From an uncultured Myxococcaceae bacterium (GTDB taxonomy: Bacteria > Myxococcota_A > Polyangia > Polyangiales > Ga0077539): a stretch of 64,000 bases of DNA. Positions 43,305 through 52,949 of this stretch are shown here, piece after piece (the stretch's first letter is position 1; the number at the start of each line of letters is the position of its first letter). The stretch is taken from the NCBI GenBank assembly GCA_945952225.1, contig CAMFHP010000024.1, positions 19,824-83,823 of the forward strand, given 5' to 3'. Under the pieces are notes generated by a model. The model did not search any database. It was not told the origin of the DNA and saw only the letters and a program-made list of their open reading frames with translations. The translations under genes and the position numbers were made by a program.

Positions 43305-44486
43305 TCAGCGCTTCTGCTTCGCCTCGATGGCGGCCACGCGCTCGGGAAAATTCTCGCGCATCGCGGCCACCGCGGTCTCGGCGCCGGGCTTCGAAGCGAG
43401 CGTCAGCACGCCCTTCACGGCCTCGTCGGTGTCGACCTGCGCCACGAGCCCGAGGAGGAACTTCACCGCGGGCTTCTGTCGCGCGTTCGAAGCCGCATCG
43501 AGGAGCGTCGGCACCGCGCGGGGACCGCTCGCGGCCAGCATCGAGACCGCCGACTCGTCGAAGTATTCGTAGAAGTACCCGAGCATCGTGTAGGGCAGCG
43601 CCGCGGGGTCGCGCACCGCCGCGGTGAGGATCGGGTGCACCGCGTGGCCCTTCTCCGAGGCGAGCGCCTCGGCCCACGCCGGACGCTCGGGATACGCGAA
43701 GGCCACGAGGTGACGCACGAGCGCCGAGGGGTGCGCGATCAACGCCTCGGCGTGCGGAAGCGTGGATTCCCACACGTCCTGCGGGGCGGCGGCGAGGTGG
43801 GCGCGGAGGCGGATCCAGGCCTCGCACTCGTCGTTGTTCGAGGTGAGCGCGGGCGTGCGCCGCGCGAGCTCGGGGATCTCCTCGGGGCGGAAGTACAGCA
43901 GCCCGTTGTGGGCCCCGCGCACGAGCGTGAGGTCGCCGTACGACACGGCCATGGGCCCCTGCGTGCCGTAACCCCGACGGAGCCCGCGCGCAGGAAAGGT
44001 CACCACCGCGCAGTCGTGGCTCATCGCGAAGGCCACGTCGAAGGCCGCGGCGAGGGCGTCGAGCGCGAAGGCGAGGCCGAAGCGCTGCACCCACAGATCG
44101 ACCATGAACGTGGTGAAGCGCTCGCGGCGAAAGTGATCGCCGGGCACCGCGAACTGGTACGCGAGCGCGGCCACGTCGAGGGAGGGCTGCGTCACGGCGC
44201 CTGCGTCGAGCCACGCGAAGGCCTCGCGGAGCAGCACGTAGAGCGACGCGTCGGCGCCGGGCGCGGAGGCGCCGCGTTCGAAGGAGGGCATCCACGCGTG
44301 GGCGGCCGCGCGGAGGTCGGCGGCGAGGGCCTCGGGCGCGTCGACGCTCGGGGGCTTGAGCGCGAGCTCGCGGCGGGGAAGGACCTTCTTGAGCATCGGC
44401 GGCGTCCAGCGCACCGCGCCGGTGGGGTCGCCGAGGGGAAAGAGCGGACCCGTGGGCGCCGCCGCCTTGCGCTTCGTGGTGGCCAT
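43305..44486 (-). CDS. Cytoplasmic protein of unknown function, HEAT-like C-terminus
   Basis: 393 residues, no signal peptide. Lys/Ala-rich N-terminus (MATTKRKAAAPTG), then a long helical protein; residues about 230-385 read as HEAT-like helical repeats (HPSALVRHLVAFAYPERPAW, AVPTLLDAASNARQKPAV). Gene end lies 23 bp upstream of the ATP-grasp start, same strand. No family recognised. Confidence 0.6.
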   Translation of the reverse strand: MATTKRKAAAPTGPLFPLGDPTGAVRWTPPMLKKVLPRRELALKPPSVDAPEALAADLRAAAHAWMPSFERGASAPGADASLYVLLREAFAWLDAGAVTQPSLDVAALAYQFAVPGDHFRRERFTTFMVDLWVQRFGLAFALDALAAAFDVAFAMSHDCAVVTFPARGLRRGYGTQGPMAVSYGDLTLVRGAHNGLLYFRPEEIPELARRTPALTSNNDECEAWIRLRAHLAAAPQDVWESTLPHAEALIAHPSALVRHLVAFAYPERPAWAEALASEKGHAVHPILTAAVRDPAALPYTMLGYFYEYFDESAVSMLAASGPRAVPTLLDAASNARQKPAVKFLLGLVAQVDTDEAVKGVLTLASKPGAETAVAAMRENFPERVAAIEAKQKR

Positions 44487-44520
44487 CGCGGGGAGCGCTA
44501 CCGCCCTTCGAGGGCGCGGG

Positions 44521-45618
44521 TCAACGGCCGCCGTTGTAGACCACGTCGAGGGTCTCGAAGCGCACGTAGGGCCAGCGCCGTGCGACCTCGCCCCAGCGGC
44601 CGTCGCCGCGGACGAAGAGACGGTTTCCGTGGAAACCTTTCCATTCCGTCACGGGCGTGGACCAGTCGTCGCGGGCGAATCCGCCGCCGTCGAGGCTTCG
44701 CGATCGGTCGTGGGAGACGAAGTCGACGAGGTCGCCGTCGGCGTTGAAGGTGAGCGCGGCGCGCACGGTGATTCCCTGGTGGGAGAAGGTTCCGCGGAGC
44801 GTGCGGTCGTCGAGGGTCTCCCACGCGACGGGCACCTCGACGAGGGCCGCGGGCGCGAGGAGGCACAGGTCGTTGAAGAGGGTGACGGTCTCGCTGGTAT
44901 CCATCACCGGGCCCTGCGCGTTCACCATGGTGACGAGGCCCGCGAGGCGCACCTCCATCGTCGCGTGGTCGGTGAAGCGATGGAGCGCGTCGAAGGGCAC
45001 ACCCGCGCGCGCGGCGGTCATGAAGAAGCGCCGCGAGAGCGTCGGGTACGTGTTGATCTGCGTGGCGGTTCCCTCCATCCACGGCGCGTCGGGGGCGCTG
45101 CGAATGCCCACACGAAAGCGCGCCTCCATCGTGCGCACGCGGGGTCTGCCCACGACGCCCACCCGTCGGAGGTATCGCTGGAGCAGCGGCGGCAGCGGCG
45201 CGAGGTCGGCGTCGGTCACCACCGGGGCTTCGACGGGTGCCGCGAGGGCTGCGCGCTCGCGGACGTACTGCGCGCGCAGGCTCGACGGGCGCAGGTCGGC
45301 GAGCGCCACCAGCAGCGGAACGAGCGCGATCACGTTGGCCACGGTGCCCGCGCGAGCGTCGCGCCACGCGCCCACGATGAGCCATTGGGAGAGCGCCACG
45401 GCGACCGCGAGCGCAGGCCACGCCAGCGCGGGACGGGACGCAACGAGCAGCGCCGCGGAGGCCACGAAGAGCGCCGCCGTCGCACCCCACGCGAGGCCCT
45501 GCGCGCGTGCGATGGGGAGCGTGAGCTGGGGCACCGGCGCGAGCCCGAGGCCCTTCACCGCGCCGAGCACGTGGATCATTCCGTGGAGCACGAGGAGCGC
45601 GACGAACGCGGTCTTCAT
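44521..45618 (-). CDS. DUF6544-family membrane protein
   Basis: 365 residues. Four N-terminal transmembrane helices (about 5-110: VALLVLHGMIHVLGAVKGLGL, ALFVASAALLVA, LAVAVALSQWLIVGA, VIALVPLLVALA) and a soluble C-terminal domain with LPPLLQRYLRRVGVVGRP, AALTFNADGDLVDFVSHDRSR and FHGNRLFVRGDGRW, matching DUF6544 proteins. Function unknown. Confidence 0.75.
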   Translation of the reverse strand: MKTAFVALLVLHGMIHVLGAVKGLGLAPVPQLTLPIARAQGLAWGATAALFVASAALLVASRPALAWPALAVAVALSQWLIVGAWRDARAGTVANVIALVPLLVALADLRPSSLRAQYVRERAALAAPVEAPVVTDADLAPLPPLLQRYLRRVGVVGRPRVRTMEARFRVGIRSAPDAPWMEGTATQINTYPTLSRRFFMTAARAGVPFDALHRFTDHATMEVRLAGLVTMVNAQGPVMDTSETVTLFNDLCLLAPAALVEVPVAWETLDDRTLRGTFSHQGITVRAALTFNADGDLVDFVSHDRSRSLDGGGFARDDWSTPVTEWKGFHGNRLFVRGDGRWGEVARRWPYVRFETLDVVYNGGR

Positions 45619-45800
45619 GCGCCGCCGCGGCAGCAACGGGTGTGCCCCACGGCGCACGGAGGAACGCCATCGCGAAGTCGCACATCGCCGACCACAGGGT
45701 GCGCGCACGAAGGGTGCGAGACGCACGGACCGCAGTTGCCCCGCGCGCGTCGAGCGGCAAGGCTTCGCGCTCCTTCGTCCTCTCTCTGTCGGAGCGGTGC

Positions 45801-46658
45801 ATGGACCGTGATTCGTTCCTTCGCCTCGTGCGCGCCTCGTCGTCGCTGACGCTCACCTGCGAGACGCTGCACGCCATCGACATGATGCCCCCACGGGCCG
45901 AGCGTCCGTTGCGCTTCGCAATGCGCGTCGCGGGCGGCGCGTGCACCTACCTCTCGCCCACGGGCAGCGCGTTCACCGCCGTCGATGCGCCCGCACACGA
46001 GCGGCTCCTCTCGCTCGCCGAGTCCGTGCTCGCCGCGGGGTCGCACCCGCCCGCCGTCGACACCGCGCTCGCGCGCGACCTCACCACGCTGCGACTGAGC
46101 GTCGAGGGCGCACCGGACGGCGCACGCACGGTGACCTGCGGCATCAACCACCTCGTCGCGACGCGCGAGATCGATGCGCCCGCGTGGGTCGCGCTGCTGC
46201 TCGCCTTCGCCGACCTCGCCGCGCCGCACACCGCCGAAGACCTCGCCGTGTGGACCTTCGTGATGCGCGCCTGCGACCTCTCGCTCGTGGCCCCGCAGCT
46301 CGATGCGTCGCGCGCCGTTCCGCTGTTGCCGCGCACGTGTGCGTGGAACGTTCCGCTGCGCCCGCGCGGGCTCTATCTGCGCCTCGGGCAGCCGCCGCAT
46401 GACTCGCCGCTCTATCGCCTCGCCGCGACGGATCATGGCGTCGAGGTGCGTCCCGTGGAGTCACCGGGCATCGAGGGCGAGCCCGTGGCCACGCTGCGCT
46501 TCGAGGCGGGCGTGACCGCGCGATGGGCGCCCACCGCGGGCGCGTCGCCGTACCGTGGGCCTTCGGAGCCCGAGGTCGAGGTGTTCCTCGTGGGCAACGG
46601 CGCCGTGCTGGTGCGCGCGGGCGCGCAGGGCCGCGGCGTGTTTCTTCAGCGCGCGTAA
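45801..46658 (+). CDS. Hypothetical cytoplasmic protein
   Basis: 285 residues, no signal peptide, beta-rich C-terminal half. Begins MDRDSFLRLVRASSSL, preceded by GGAG about 7 bases upstream. No family recognised. Overlaps the convergent DHFR-family gene by 13 bp. Confidence 0.6.
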   Translation: MDRDSFLRLVRASSSLTLTCETLHAIDMMPPRAERPLRFAMRVAGGACTYLSPTGSAFTAVDAPAHERLLSLAESVLAAGSHPPAVDTALARDLTTLRLSVEGAPDGARTVTCGINHLVATREIDAPAWVALLLAFADLAAPHTAEDLAVWTFVMRACDLSLVAPQLDASRAVPLLPRTCAWNVPLRPRGLYLRLGQPPHDSPLYRLAATDHGVEVRPVESPGIEGEPVATLRFEAGVTARWAPTAGASPYRGPSEPEVEVFLVGNGAVLVRAGAQGRGVFLQRA

Positions 46659-47176
46659 CGGAGCTGCGCGAGCCCCGACGCGAACGGGCGCGCGTCGAGG
46701 AGCTTCCATCCCCGATCGGGCAGACCGCGCACGAAGAGGGGACGACCGGACCCGAGCACGCGCGGCACGACGGTGAGCGTGAGCGTGTCGACGAGGTCGT
46801 CGCGGAGCGCCTGCTGCACGGCCACGCCGCCGTCGAGGTACACGCGCGAAACACCTTCTGTCATGAGCTTTTCGAAGAGAGGGAGGAGCGGGCCGTTCCA
46901 GGTCTCCTCGCCGTGGAGGGCTGTGAGCGCGCGCGACGTGAGCACCACCATGCGCTTGCCCGCGTAGGGCCACGGGTCGAAGTGCGCGACGGTGTCCCAG
47001 GTGGCGCGCCCCATCACCACGGCGTCGATCGACGCCATGAACGCTGCGTAGCCGTAGTCTTCGCCGTCGAGGGGAGGGATCTCTGTGAGCCAGTCGATGG
47101 CCCCGTCGTCGCGGGCGATGTAGCCGTCGAGGCTCACGGCCAGGTACACGTCGATGCTCGGTCGCGTCGCGGTCAT
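46646..47176 (-). CDS. Dihydrofolate-reductase/RibD-like protein (YyaP type)
   Basis: 176 residues. IDVYLAVSLDGYIARDDGAIDWL at the start, VMGRATWDTVAHFDPWPYAGKRMVVLTSR in the middle, and VYLDGGVAVQQALRDDLVDTLTLTVVPRVLGSGRPLF, all typical of the RibD C-terminal / DHFR-fold family. It probably binds NADPH; the substrate is unknown and it is unlikely to be the essential DHFR. Confidence 0.85.
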   Translation of the reverse strand: MTATRPSIDVYLAVSLDGYIARDDGAIDWLTEIPPLDGEDYGYAAFMASIDAVVMGRATWDTVAHFDPWPYAGKRMVVLTSRALTALHGEETWNGPLLPLFEKLMTEGVSRVYLDGGVAVQQALRDDLVDTLTLTVVPRVLGSGRPLFVRGLPDRGWKLLDARPFASGLAQLRYAR

Positions 47177-47292
47177 CGCGGGAATGTATCCGCGATCGAA
47201 GACCTCGCGGACGAGATGCGCGAGCGCGCCTTCGGCGAAGGGTGACGGGAAGTTCCACGCGTCGCGGTCGGTGACGTAGCGTCGCGCGCACC

Positions 47293-47682
47293 ATGGCAGC
47301 GATCACCCCGAAGGACCGCGAGGCGCTCACCGCCCGCATCGCAGCGTTTCTCAAGGCCCACTACACCCCCGAGCAGGCCGCGTCGGTGCACGTCGGCTTC
47401 CGCGGCGCGACGGCGACGCTGGAGGTCGAACGCAACGGCGAGCGCGTCAACGCGGGCATCCTGCGCGCGACGGGCGATGTAGGGCGCTGGGGCCTCGGCA
47501 CACCGAAGGGCTCGAAGTACACGAACTTCTGGGTCGGCGGGCACAAGGAGATGCCGCCGGAGTGGGCCGTCGCGATGGCGATCCACTACGCGGGCGTGAC
47601 CGCTGCGGGAGTGCCGGGCCTCTACGGTGACCCCAACGCGATGGACGTCGAGCGCTGGGTGGTGAAGCTCATCGATCCGTGA
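47293..47682 (+). CDS. Small hypothetical protein
   Basis: 129 residues, no signal peptide or membrane helix. Lys-rich helix KDREALTARIAAFLKAHYTPEQ, then a beta region VHVGFRGATATLEVERNGERV. No family recognised. It faces the DHFR-family gene across 116 bp. Confidence 0.55.
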   Translation: MAAITPKDREALTARIAAFLKAHYTPEQAASVHVGFRGATATLEVERNGERVNAGILRATGDVGRWGLGTPKGSKYTNFWVGGHKEMPPEWAVAMAIHYAGVTAAGVPGLYGDPNAMDVERWVVKLIDP

Positions 47683-47884
47683 CCCGCGGGACGGGTGCGC
47701 CGTGCGGGAGAGGCCGGTGCATCGTCGCGATGTCAGATGGAGCGCGTGGCCGACGTGAAGGGGGCGTCGGCCGGTCGCTCCTGCGGGTGCAGCGTGCGGG
47801 CGGTCGGCGCGTGCGACGCGAGACGACCGCGTGTGCGCGCTCCACCCGGATCTGCGTCGTCGGTCAGGAGCTCGCTCCGAGGTC
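47683..47884. other. 202-bp intergenic region upstream of the three-gene operon
   Basis: Should hold the promoter for 47885-51191. No convincing operator or gene seen. Confidence 0.35.
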
Positions 47885-49207
47885 ATGGACACCGATTCCC
47901 CTTTCGACGGGCCGACGCGGCTCGTGCGCGTCGACGACGGCACCACGCGTCTGTACGTCGCGGGCGCCTGCACGGCCTTTGTGGTCGGCGTCGCGCTCGC
48001 GGTCTACGGATGGGTCGCGCCCTTCGCGCATCCCGACGACGCGCTTCGACGCTGGCGCGAGGCGCTCACCCACGGCGACATCACCGCGCTGACCCGCGAC
48101 GATCGCCTCGGCATGGAGGCGTGGACGCACGACCTCGCGACGGAGCTCGGCACCGCGGAGTACGAGCGCGTGCTGGCGCTCCATGACCGCGCGATCACCG
48201 CGGGGCGTGACGAGGTGCGGCGTCTGCGGGCTGCGGTCGAAGGCGCGGGCTTCGCGGCGTGGTCGCGGCTCACGTGGTCGGAGCAGCGCGCGATCGAGTC
48301 CCAGAGCCACCGTACGTGGGTCGAGGAGCGGGGCTTCGCGGCCGTCGCCGAGGCTGCGGTGCTCGGGAACCGCGCGCGCCTCTTCGCCGAGCCGCCGCCG
48401 CCCGACGTGCTCGCGCGTCTCGGGGCCGGCGCGTTGAGCGACGAGGAGCGCGCGCTGCTCGGGCAACGTGCGAGCGGCGATCCTGCGGTCCTGGCCGACG
48501 CGGTGCTGACCGAGCTCGCGGCACGGCGCGACGAGGCGGGCGCGCGGGTGCTCCGTCGGCTGCGTGAGACGGTGCTCGCGGCGGGGGAGCGTCGCTTCGA
48601 GGGGCTGCCCTCACGGGAGCAGCGCGAGATCGACGCGCGCAGTCGAATGGACTTTCTGCTCGACCGCGGTTTCGCTGCGCTCGACGCGACGGATCGCGGT
48701 CGCGTGGAGTCTGCGTCGGCCCTCTTCGCCGACGACGATGAACTCGCGGGGCGCCTCGGGGTCACCACGCTCGACGCCGCGGCGCGCACCGAGCTCGGGA
48801 CCGTGTCGCGGCGCGCGTTCGTCGAGGGCCGTGAGGCGTGGATCGCCCGCGTCGGCCTCCAACGCGCGGCCTTCGTACTTCAGCGGGAGTACGCGCGTGC
48901 CGAGGTCGAGACCGACGGACCGCATCCGATCGGCGACGGCGGGCGCGACCTCGTGCGACGCAGGCACGCCGGGGCGCGTCTCGTGTGGCGCGGACGCAGC
49001 GGTGCATTGCGCGTGTGGCCCGATCAGGTCGACCTCGATTGGGACGCGCGCCGACACCTCTGGCGCGTCGCCGGGGTGCACTGGAGCCGTGATCCCGAGG
49101 AGCGGTCGCGCGCATCTGGCACCCTCCCGGCACCCGCAGCGCCAGCGCCCGACGCAACCCCGGAACCCATCGAGGCGCCCACGCAGAAGGTCGGAGGTGC
49201 GTCGTGA
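47885..49207 (+). CDS. Membrane protein of unknown function with internal duplication
   Basis: 440 residues. One transmembrane helix near 22-45 (AGACTAFVVGVALAVYGWVAP). The large soluble part contains two related segments: about 115-165 (GFAAWSRLTWSEQRAIESQ..WVEERGFAAVAEAA) and about 235-280 (RRFEGLPSREQREIDARS..FLLDRGFAALDATD), an internal repeat. A Pro/Ala tail ends the protein. First gene of a three-gene operon, overlapping the next by GTGA. No family recognised. Confidence 0.65.
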   Translation: MDTDSPFDGPTRLVRVDDGTTRLYVAGACTAFVVGVALAVYGWVAPFAHPDDALRRWREALTHGDITALTRDDRLGMEAWTHDLATELGTAEYERVLALHDRAITAGRDEVRRLRAAVEGAGFAAWSRLTWSEQRAIESQSHRTWVEERGFAAVAEAAVLGNRARLFAEPPPPDVLARLGAGALSDEERALLGQRASGDPAVLADAVLTELAARRDEAGARVLRRLRETVLAAGERRFEGLPSREQREIDARSRMDFLLDRGFAALDATDRGRVESASALFADDDELAGRLGVTTLDAAARTELGTVSRRAFVEGREAWIARVGLQRAAFVLQREYARAEVETDGPHPIGDGGRDLVRRRHAGARLVWRGRSGALRVWPDQVDLDWDARRHLWRVAGVHWSRDPEERSRASGTLPAPAAPAPDATPEPIEAPTQKVGGAS

Positions 49208-49749
49208 GCGCGGTGCAGGGATGGGTGTTTCTTGCGGTGCTCCTCGGCCTCGGCGCGCGCGCGCACGGCGGTGTACGGGTGGGCGCGTCGGAGCTGCGCT
49301 GGGCCGCGTTCTCCGTCGCCGTCGCGATGCTGCAGGTGTTGACCCTCGGCCAGGTCGCGCTCGACGACCCGTGGTGCTCACCGCTGCTCCTCGCGCTTCC
49401 GATCGTTGCTGCGCGTGAGGGCGACGCCCGACGTGCGATCGGCGCCACGGCAGCCGCGTGGATCGCGCTCGTCGTCGTCGCGGGCAGCGCGCCGAGCGAC
49501 GCAGCGGGCGAGCTCGCGCAGGGGCCGTACCTCACCGCCACGGTCTTCTCGCTCTTGCTCGCGGGCGTCGCGGCGGCGGTGCCCACCGTGCGCGCGCTCG
49601 GTCCGTTGCTCGGGCTCGCGTGGATGGTGTTCTTTCTCCAGCGCGACGCTTCGCTCCTGCTCGCGCCGTCGGTGTGGGCCGTGGTGGTGCTCTCCGTCGG
49701 GTGGTGCGCGCTCGCCAGCGCCGCGCCTGTCGCGCGGTGGCTCCCGTGA
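49204..49749 (+). CDS. Polytopic membrane protein
   Basis: 181 residues with about six hydrophobic helices and almost no charged loops. Starts at a GTG overlapping the upstream stop by 4 bp and overlaps the next gene by 4 bp. No family recognised; being sandwiched suggests it is the membrane component of a complex with its neighbours. Confidence 0.65.
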   Translation: MSAVQGWVFLAVLLGLGARAHGGVRVGASELRWAAFSVAVAMLQVLTLGQVALDDPWCSPLLLALPIVAAREGDARRAIGATAAAWIALVVVAGSAPSDAAGELAQGPYLTATVFSLLLAGVAAAVPTVRALGPLLGLAWMVFFLQRDASLLLAPSVWAVVVLSVGWCALASAAPVARWLP

Positions 49750-51191
49750 GGGCCGCGGGGCTTCTCGCGCTCGGTCTCGTCGCGTGCATTCCCATTCGCA
49801 CGGAGGTGGAGACCGCCTTCCACGAGACGGGGCGCACGAAGTCGGTCGAGCGTCACGTACGAGGCCTTGAGCTCGCCGTCGAAGCCGAGGGCGCCGAGGC
49901 CGTGGTGCACGTGCACCGCGCGATGGAGTGCCGCGACGCGATGCGCCTCACGGGCAGCTACGTCGAGCGAACCACGCGCTCCGTCGCCGATCCGCAGGTG
50001 CCGTGGCTGGTGGGCATCGGCGGCGCGCTCTCGATCGTGGCAGGTGCCGTGGCGTTCGCCCTGCCCACACCCGAGGACCCGGAGGCTGCGCGGAGTCACC
50101 TGGCCGGGGGCATCGCCGGCCTGAGCATCGGCACGGCCCTCGTGGCCGACGCGATCCGCGTGGCGGTGGTCACGGGCACCTCCGAGGTGTCACGGCCTGG
50201 CGACCACGACGAGACGCCGTCGGCGTGGAGTGCGTGCGATCGCGAGCCCGCGTCGCTCACGCTCGTGCTTCAACGTCGCGCGCCCGGCGTGGCGTTCCGG
50301 CGCACGGTGCCTGTCGTCGATGGGGCCCATCTCGACCTCGCGGCGTTGCTCCCGACGGAGGCGCTTCGAGGCGCTGCGCCGTGGTCTTCGGTGGAGTTCT
50401 CCGCGGGCTCGGCGGGGCCCACCGTCGACGTCGACCTCGCGCCCTTCGCGCGCGCCACCGCCGATGCCGCGTGGAGCCGCCTCACCGCGCACCCCTCCAT
50501 CGACGCGTACGAGACCTTCCTCCGCGACTTTCCGTCGGACCCGCACCATGACGACGTCGTGGCGCGTCGTGCGGCGCTCCAGCGTGCCCACGCGATGCTC
50601 GCCCTCGACGAGGAACGGCGCGCGGCCTGGGTCGCTGCGGCCGACGACTCGTCACGTCTCCTCGCGCTGCTCGAAGGCACGCCCGGCGACGTGTGGGAGG
50701 CCGAGGCGGCGTGTCGTCTCGCGAGTCGCGCGACCGCCCTCGCGACGCTGCGCACGCTCGCGGAGACGTGCCGCACGCGCATCGCCGCGATGCCCCTCGA
50801 AGTGCGCACGTTGCATCCCGACGTGCTTGCGCGAGCGGTGCACGAGGCCCGCGACGCCGAGGTGCGCCTCGCCACGGCCGAAGAAGCAGCGCGCGAAGCC
50901 GAAGCGCGCGACCTCGCCCGACAGGAGGAACTCCGCGCCCGCGACGCCGCCCGTCGTGCCGCATCGGAACGCAGCGCGCGCGACGCCGCCCGACGCGCGA
51001 CGGCGCTCGCCGAGAGCACCATCACACGCTGCCGTTCCGGGGCGCGCGGCGCGGGAGCCGTGCGCGCGACCTACGAGGCCCTGCGCGACGCGAGAGATGG
51101 GTTCAACGGCCGCTCGCTCCAGTCCACGGTGCTGCGCGTGGCCGTCGCGTGCGGGTGCACCCCCTCGTGCGCGGGCGTCACCCTTCGCTAG
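49746..51191 (+). CDS. Lipoprotein with coiled coil, unknown function
   Basis: 481 residues from a GTG overlapping the previous stop. Signal AAGLLALGLVAC is a lipobox. Two hydrophobic segments lie near 94-110 and 120-138 (GIGGALSIVAGAVAFALP; LAGGIAGLSIGTALVADAI), so it may also be membrane-inserted. Residues about 370-430 (EARDAEVRLATAEEAAREAEARDLARQEEL...) are a strong Ala/Glu/Arg coiled coil. The C-terminus has four cysteines (TRC.., ACGCTPSC). Third gene of the operon. Confidence 0.65.
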   Translation: MRAAGLLALGLVACIPIRTEVETAFHETGRTKSVERHVRGLELAVEAEGAEAVVHVHRAMECRDAMRLTGSYVERTTRSVADPQVPWLVGIGGALSIVAGAVAFALPTPEDPEAARSHLAGGIAGLSIGTALVADAIRVAVVTGTSEVSRPGDHDETPSAWSACDREPASLTLVLQRRAPGVAFRRTVPVVDGAHLDLAALLPTEALRGAAPWSSVEFSAGSAGPTVDVDLAPFARATADAAWSRLTAHPSIDAYETFLRDFPSDPHHDDVVARRAALQRAHAMLALDEERRAAWVAAADDSSRLLALLEGTPGDVWEAEAACRLASRATALATLRTLAETCRTRIAAMPLEVRTLHPDVLARAVHEARDAEVRLATAEEAAREAEARDLARQEELRARDAARRAASERSARDAARRATALAESTITRCRSGARGAGAVRATYEALRDARDGFNGRSLQSTVLRVAVACGCTPSCAGVTLR

Positions 51192-51195
51192 CGAC

Positions 51196-52104
51196 TCACC
51201 CGACCTTCGCGACCACCACCCGCTCGGCGCGCGCATCGAGGGCCGCGCGATCCGTCGTCGAGAGCCCTTCGCGCGAGCCGTGCTCCACCGCGACGCTCGC
51301 CGCGGCCGCACCGAGCGCGAGCGCGCGCTCCACCGCGAGCCCACCCCGCAGCGCCGCGAGGAAGCCCGCCGCGAACGCATCGCCCGCCCCGGTCACATCG
51401 CGCACCGTCACGGGGAGCGCCTCCCAGCGCCACAGCGCGCCCTCCTGCGTGTCGAGCAGGAACCCACCCTCGGCGCCGCGCTTGTGCACCGCGTAGCGAA
51501 GCCTTCCGACCGCGAGCGCTTCGAGGCGCGCGCGGGGATCTCCCGTCAGCCGCATCTCGTCGTCGCTCGCGAGAAACGCATCGCAGCGCGCCGTGAGTCC
51601 GCGCCACTCGTCGAGCGTGTCGTCGCCCACGGGACGCAGCGGATCGAGGGACAGAAAACGTCCGCCGTCACCCGCCGCATCGACGAACGCGCGCTGCGAC
51701 GTGAAGGGCATCGGGGCCACGTGCGCGAAGGGCGCCGTGCGCCACGCGGGCGGAACATCGTCGGTCGCGGGCGAGACCTCTTCGTGTGTGGGCCTGCCTT
51801 CGCGGAGCACCATGCGCCGCGTGCCGTCTTCGTGGAGCAGCCACGCGCGCACGCCGGGCTTCGCGAGCGACCGCACCCCGTCGAGCGACACACCGCGCGC
51901 ACGCAGCAGGTCGAGCGCGTCGGCGGGATAGTCCGTGCCCACCACGCTGGTGCACCCCACGGAGAGCCCGCAGGCCGCCGCCGCGAGCGCCGCGTGAAAG
52001 AGCGCGCCGCCCGCGCGGGCCATGTGCGTCGTGCCGTCGCCGAAGACCACGTCGTCGACGAGCAGGTTGCCCACCATCACCAGATCGATCGGAGTGTCGC
52101 TCAT
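51196..52104 (-). CDS. PfkB-family carbohydrate kinase
   Basis: 302 residues. N-terminal GG motif ([19 protein letters not shown]) and the ATP/catalytic signature [17 protein letters not shown] near 240-255, with Asp as the base. Phosphorylates a sugar or nucleoside hydroxyl using ATP; substrate not readable. Its ATG overlaps the stop of the BtpA-family gene by 4 bp, so the two are coupled and likely act on the same compound. Confidence 0.9.
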   Translation of the reverse strand: MSDTPIDLVMVGNLLVDDVVFGDGTTHMARAGGALFHAALAAAACGLSVGCTSVVGTDYPADALDLLRARGVSLDGVRSLAKPGVRAWLLHEDGTRRMVLREGRPTHEEVSPATDDVPPAWRTAPFAHVAPMPFTSQRAFVDAAGDGGRFLSLDPLRPVGDDTLDEWRGLTARCDAFLASDDEMRLTGDPRARLEALAVGRLRYAVHKRGAEGGFLLDTQEGALWRWEALPVTVRDVTGAGDAFAAGFLAALRGGLAVERALALGAAAASVAVEHGSREGLSTTDRAALDARAERVVVAKVG

Positions 52105-52922
52105 CGTCCGTCAAGCTCCTGAAAGGCCCTCGCCACGGCGCGCGTCGCGTCGACGTCGAGGGGGTTCGACCAGCGCCCGTCGCGCTTCACCGACGAGCCC
52201 ACGATGAAGCCCTGCGCCCGCGCGTACCGCGCGAGGTTCGCCGGGGTGATGCCCGAGCCCACGAGCGCGGGAAGCGCGCATCCGTCGCGCACGGCGGCCA
52301 GGTCCGAGGGCGCGCAGGGGTCGCCCGTCGCCGCGCCCGTCACGATCACCCCGTCGGCGGAGAAGAACTCCGCAGCGCGCGCGGTCTCGGCGAGGGAGAC
52401 GTCGGCGGTGATGGCGTGCGCCGAGTGCTTCTTCTTGATGTCGGCGAACACGGCGATGTGCGTCGCGTCGATCGCGCGTCGGTAGCGCAAGAGCGGGCCC
52501 GCGCAGGCCTCGATGATCCCCTCGTCGGCGACGTGCGCGAAGGCGAACCCCTCGACGCGCACGAACGATGCGCCCGACGCGAGGGCCACGGCGAGGGCCT
52601 CGCGGTTCGCCGCCGCGAGCACCTGGATGCCGAGCGGGAGCGCCACCGCACGACGCACCTCGCGGGCCACGGCGGTCATCGCCGCGACGATCTCGGGCCC
52701 CACCGCGCCGTTGAGGTACGGGCGGTCATGCATGTTCTCCAGCAGGAGCGCGGTGAAGCCCGCGTCGCGGTAGATCCGCGCTTCGGCGATGGCGGTTTCG
52801 ACGATCGCGTCGAGGGGATCGCGCGCGTGTGCGGTGCCGGGGAGCGCGCCCGCGTGGAGCATCCCGACAAGCGCCCGCGGCGCGCCGAAGAGTTCGTGAA
52901 AGCGGTCGAGGGGAGCGGTCAC
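52101..52922 (-). CDS. BtpA/SgcQ-family protein
   Basis: 273 residues, TIM-barrel-like. [52 protein letters not shown] is the family signature, followed by [32 protein letters not shown] and [15 protein letters not shown]. BtpA was linked to photosystem I stability in cyanobacteria; SgcQ relatives sit in sugar operons, and an aldolase- or lyase-type role is suspected. The PfkB partner supports sugar metabolism. GTG start. Confidence 0.85.
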   Translation of the reverse strand: MTAPLDRFHELFGAPRALVGMLHAGALPGTAHARDPLDAIVETAIAEARIYRDAGFTALLLENMHDRPYLNGAVGPEIVAAMTAVAREVRRAVALPLGIQVLAAANREALAVALASGASFVRVEGFAFAHVADEGIIEACAGPLLRYRRAIDATHIAVFADIKKKHSAHAITADVSLAETARAAEFFSADGVIVTGAATGDPCAPSDLAAVRDGCALPALVGSGITPANLARYARAQGFIVGSSVKRDGRWSNPLDVDATRAVARAFQELDGR

Positions 52923-52949
52923 GGCGCGACGCTACTGCAACGCGAACGG

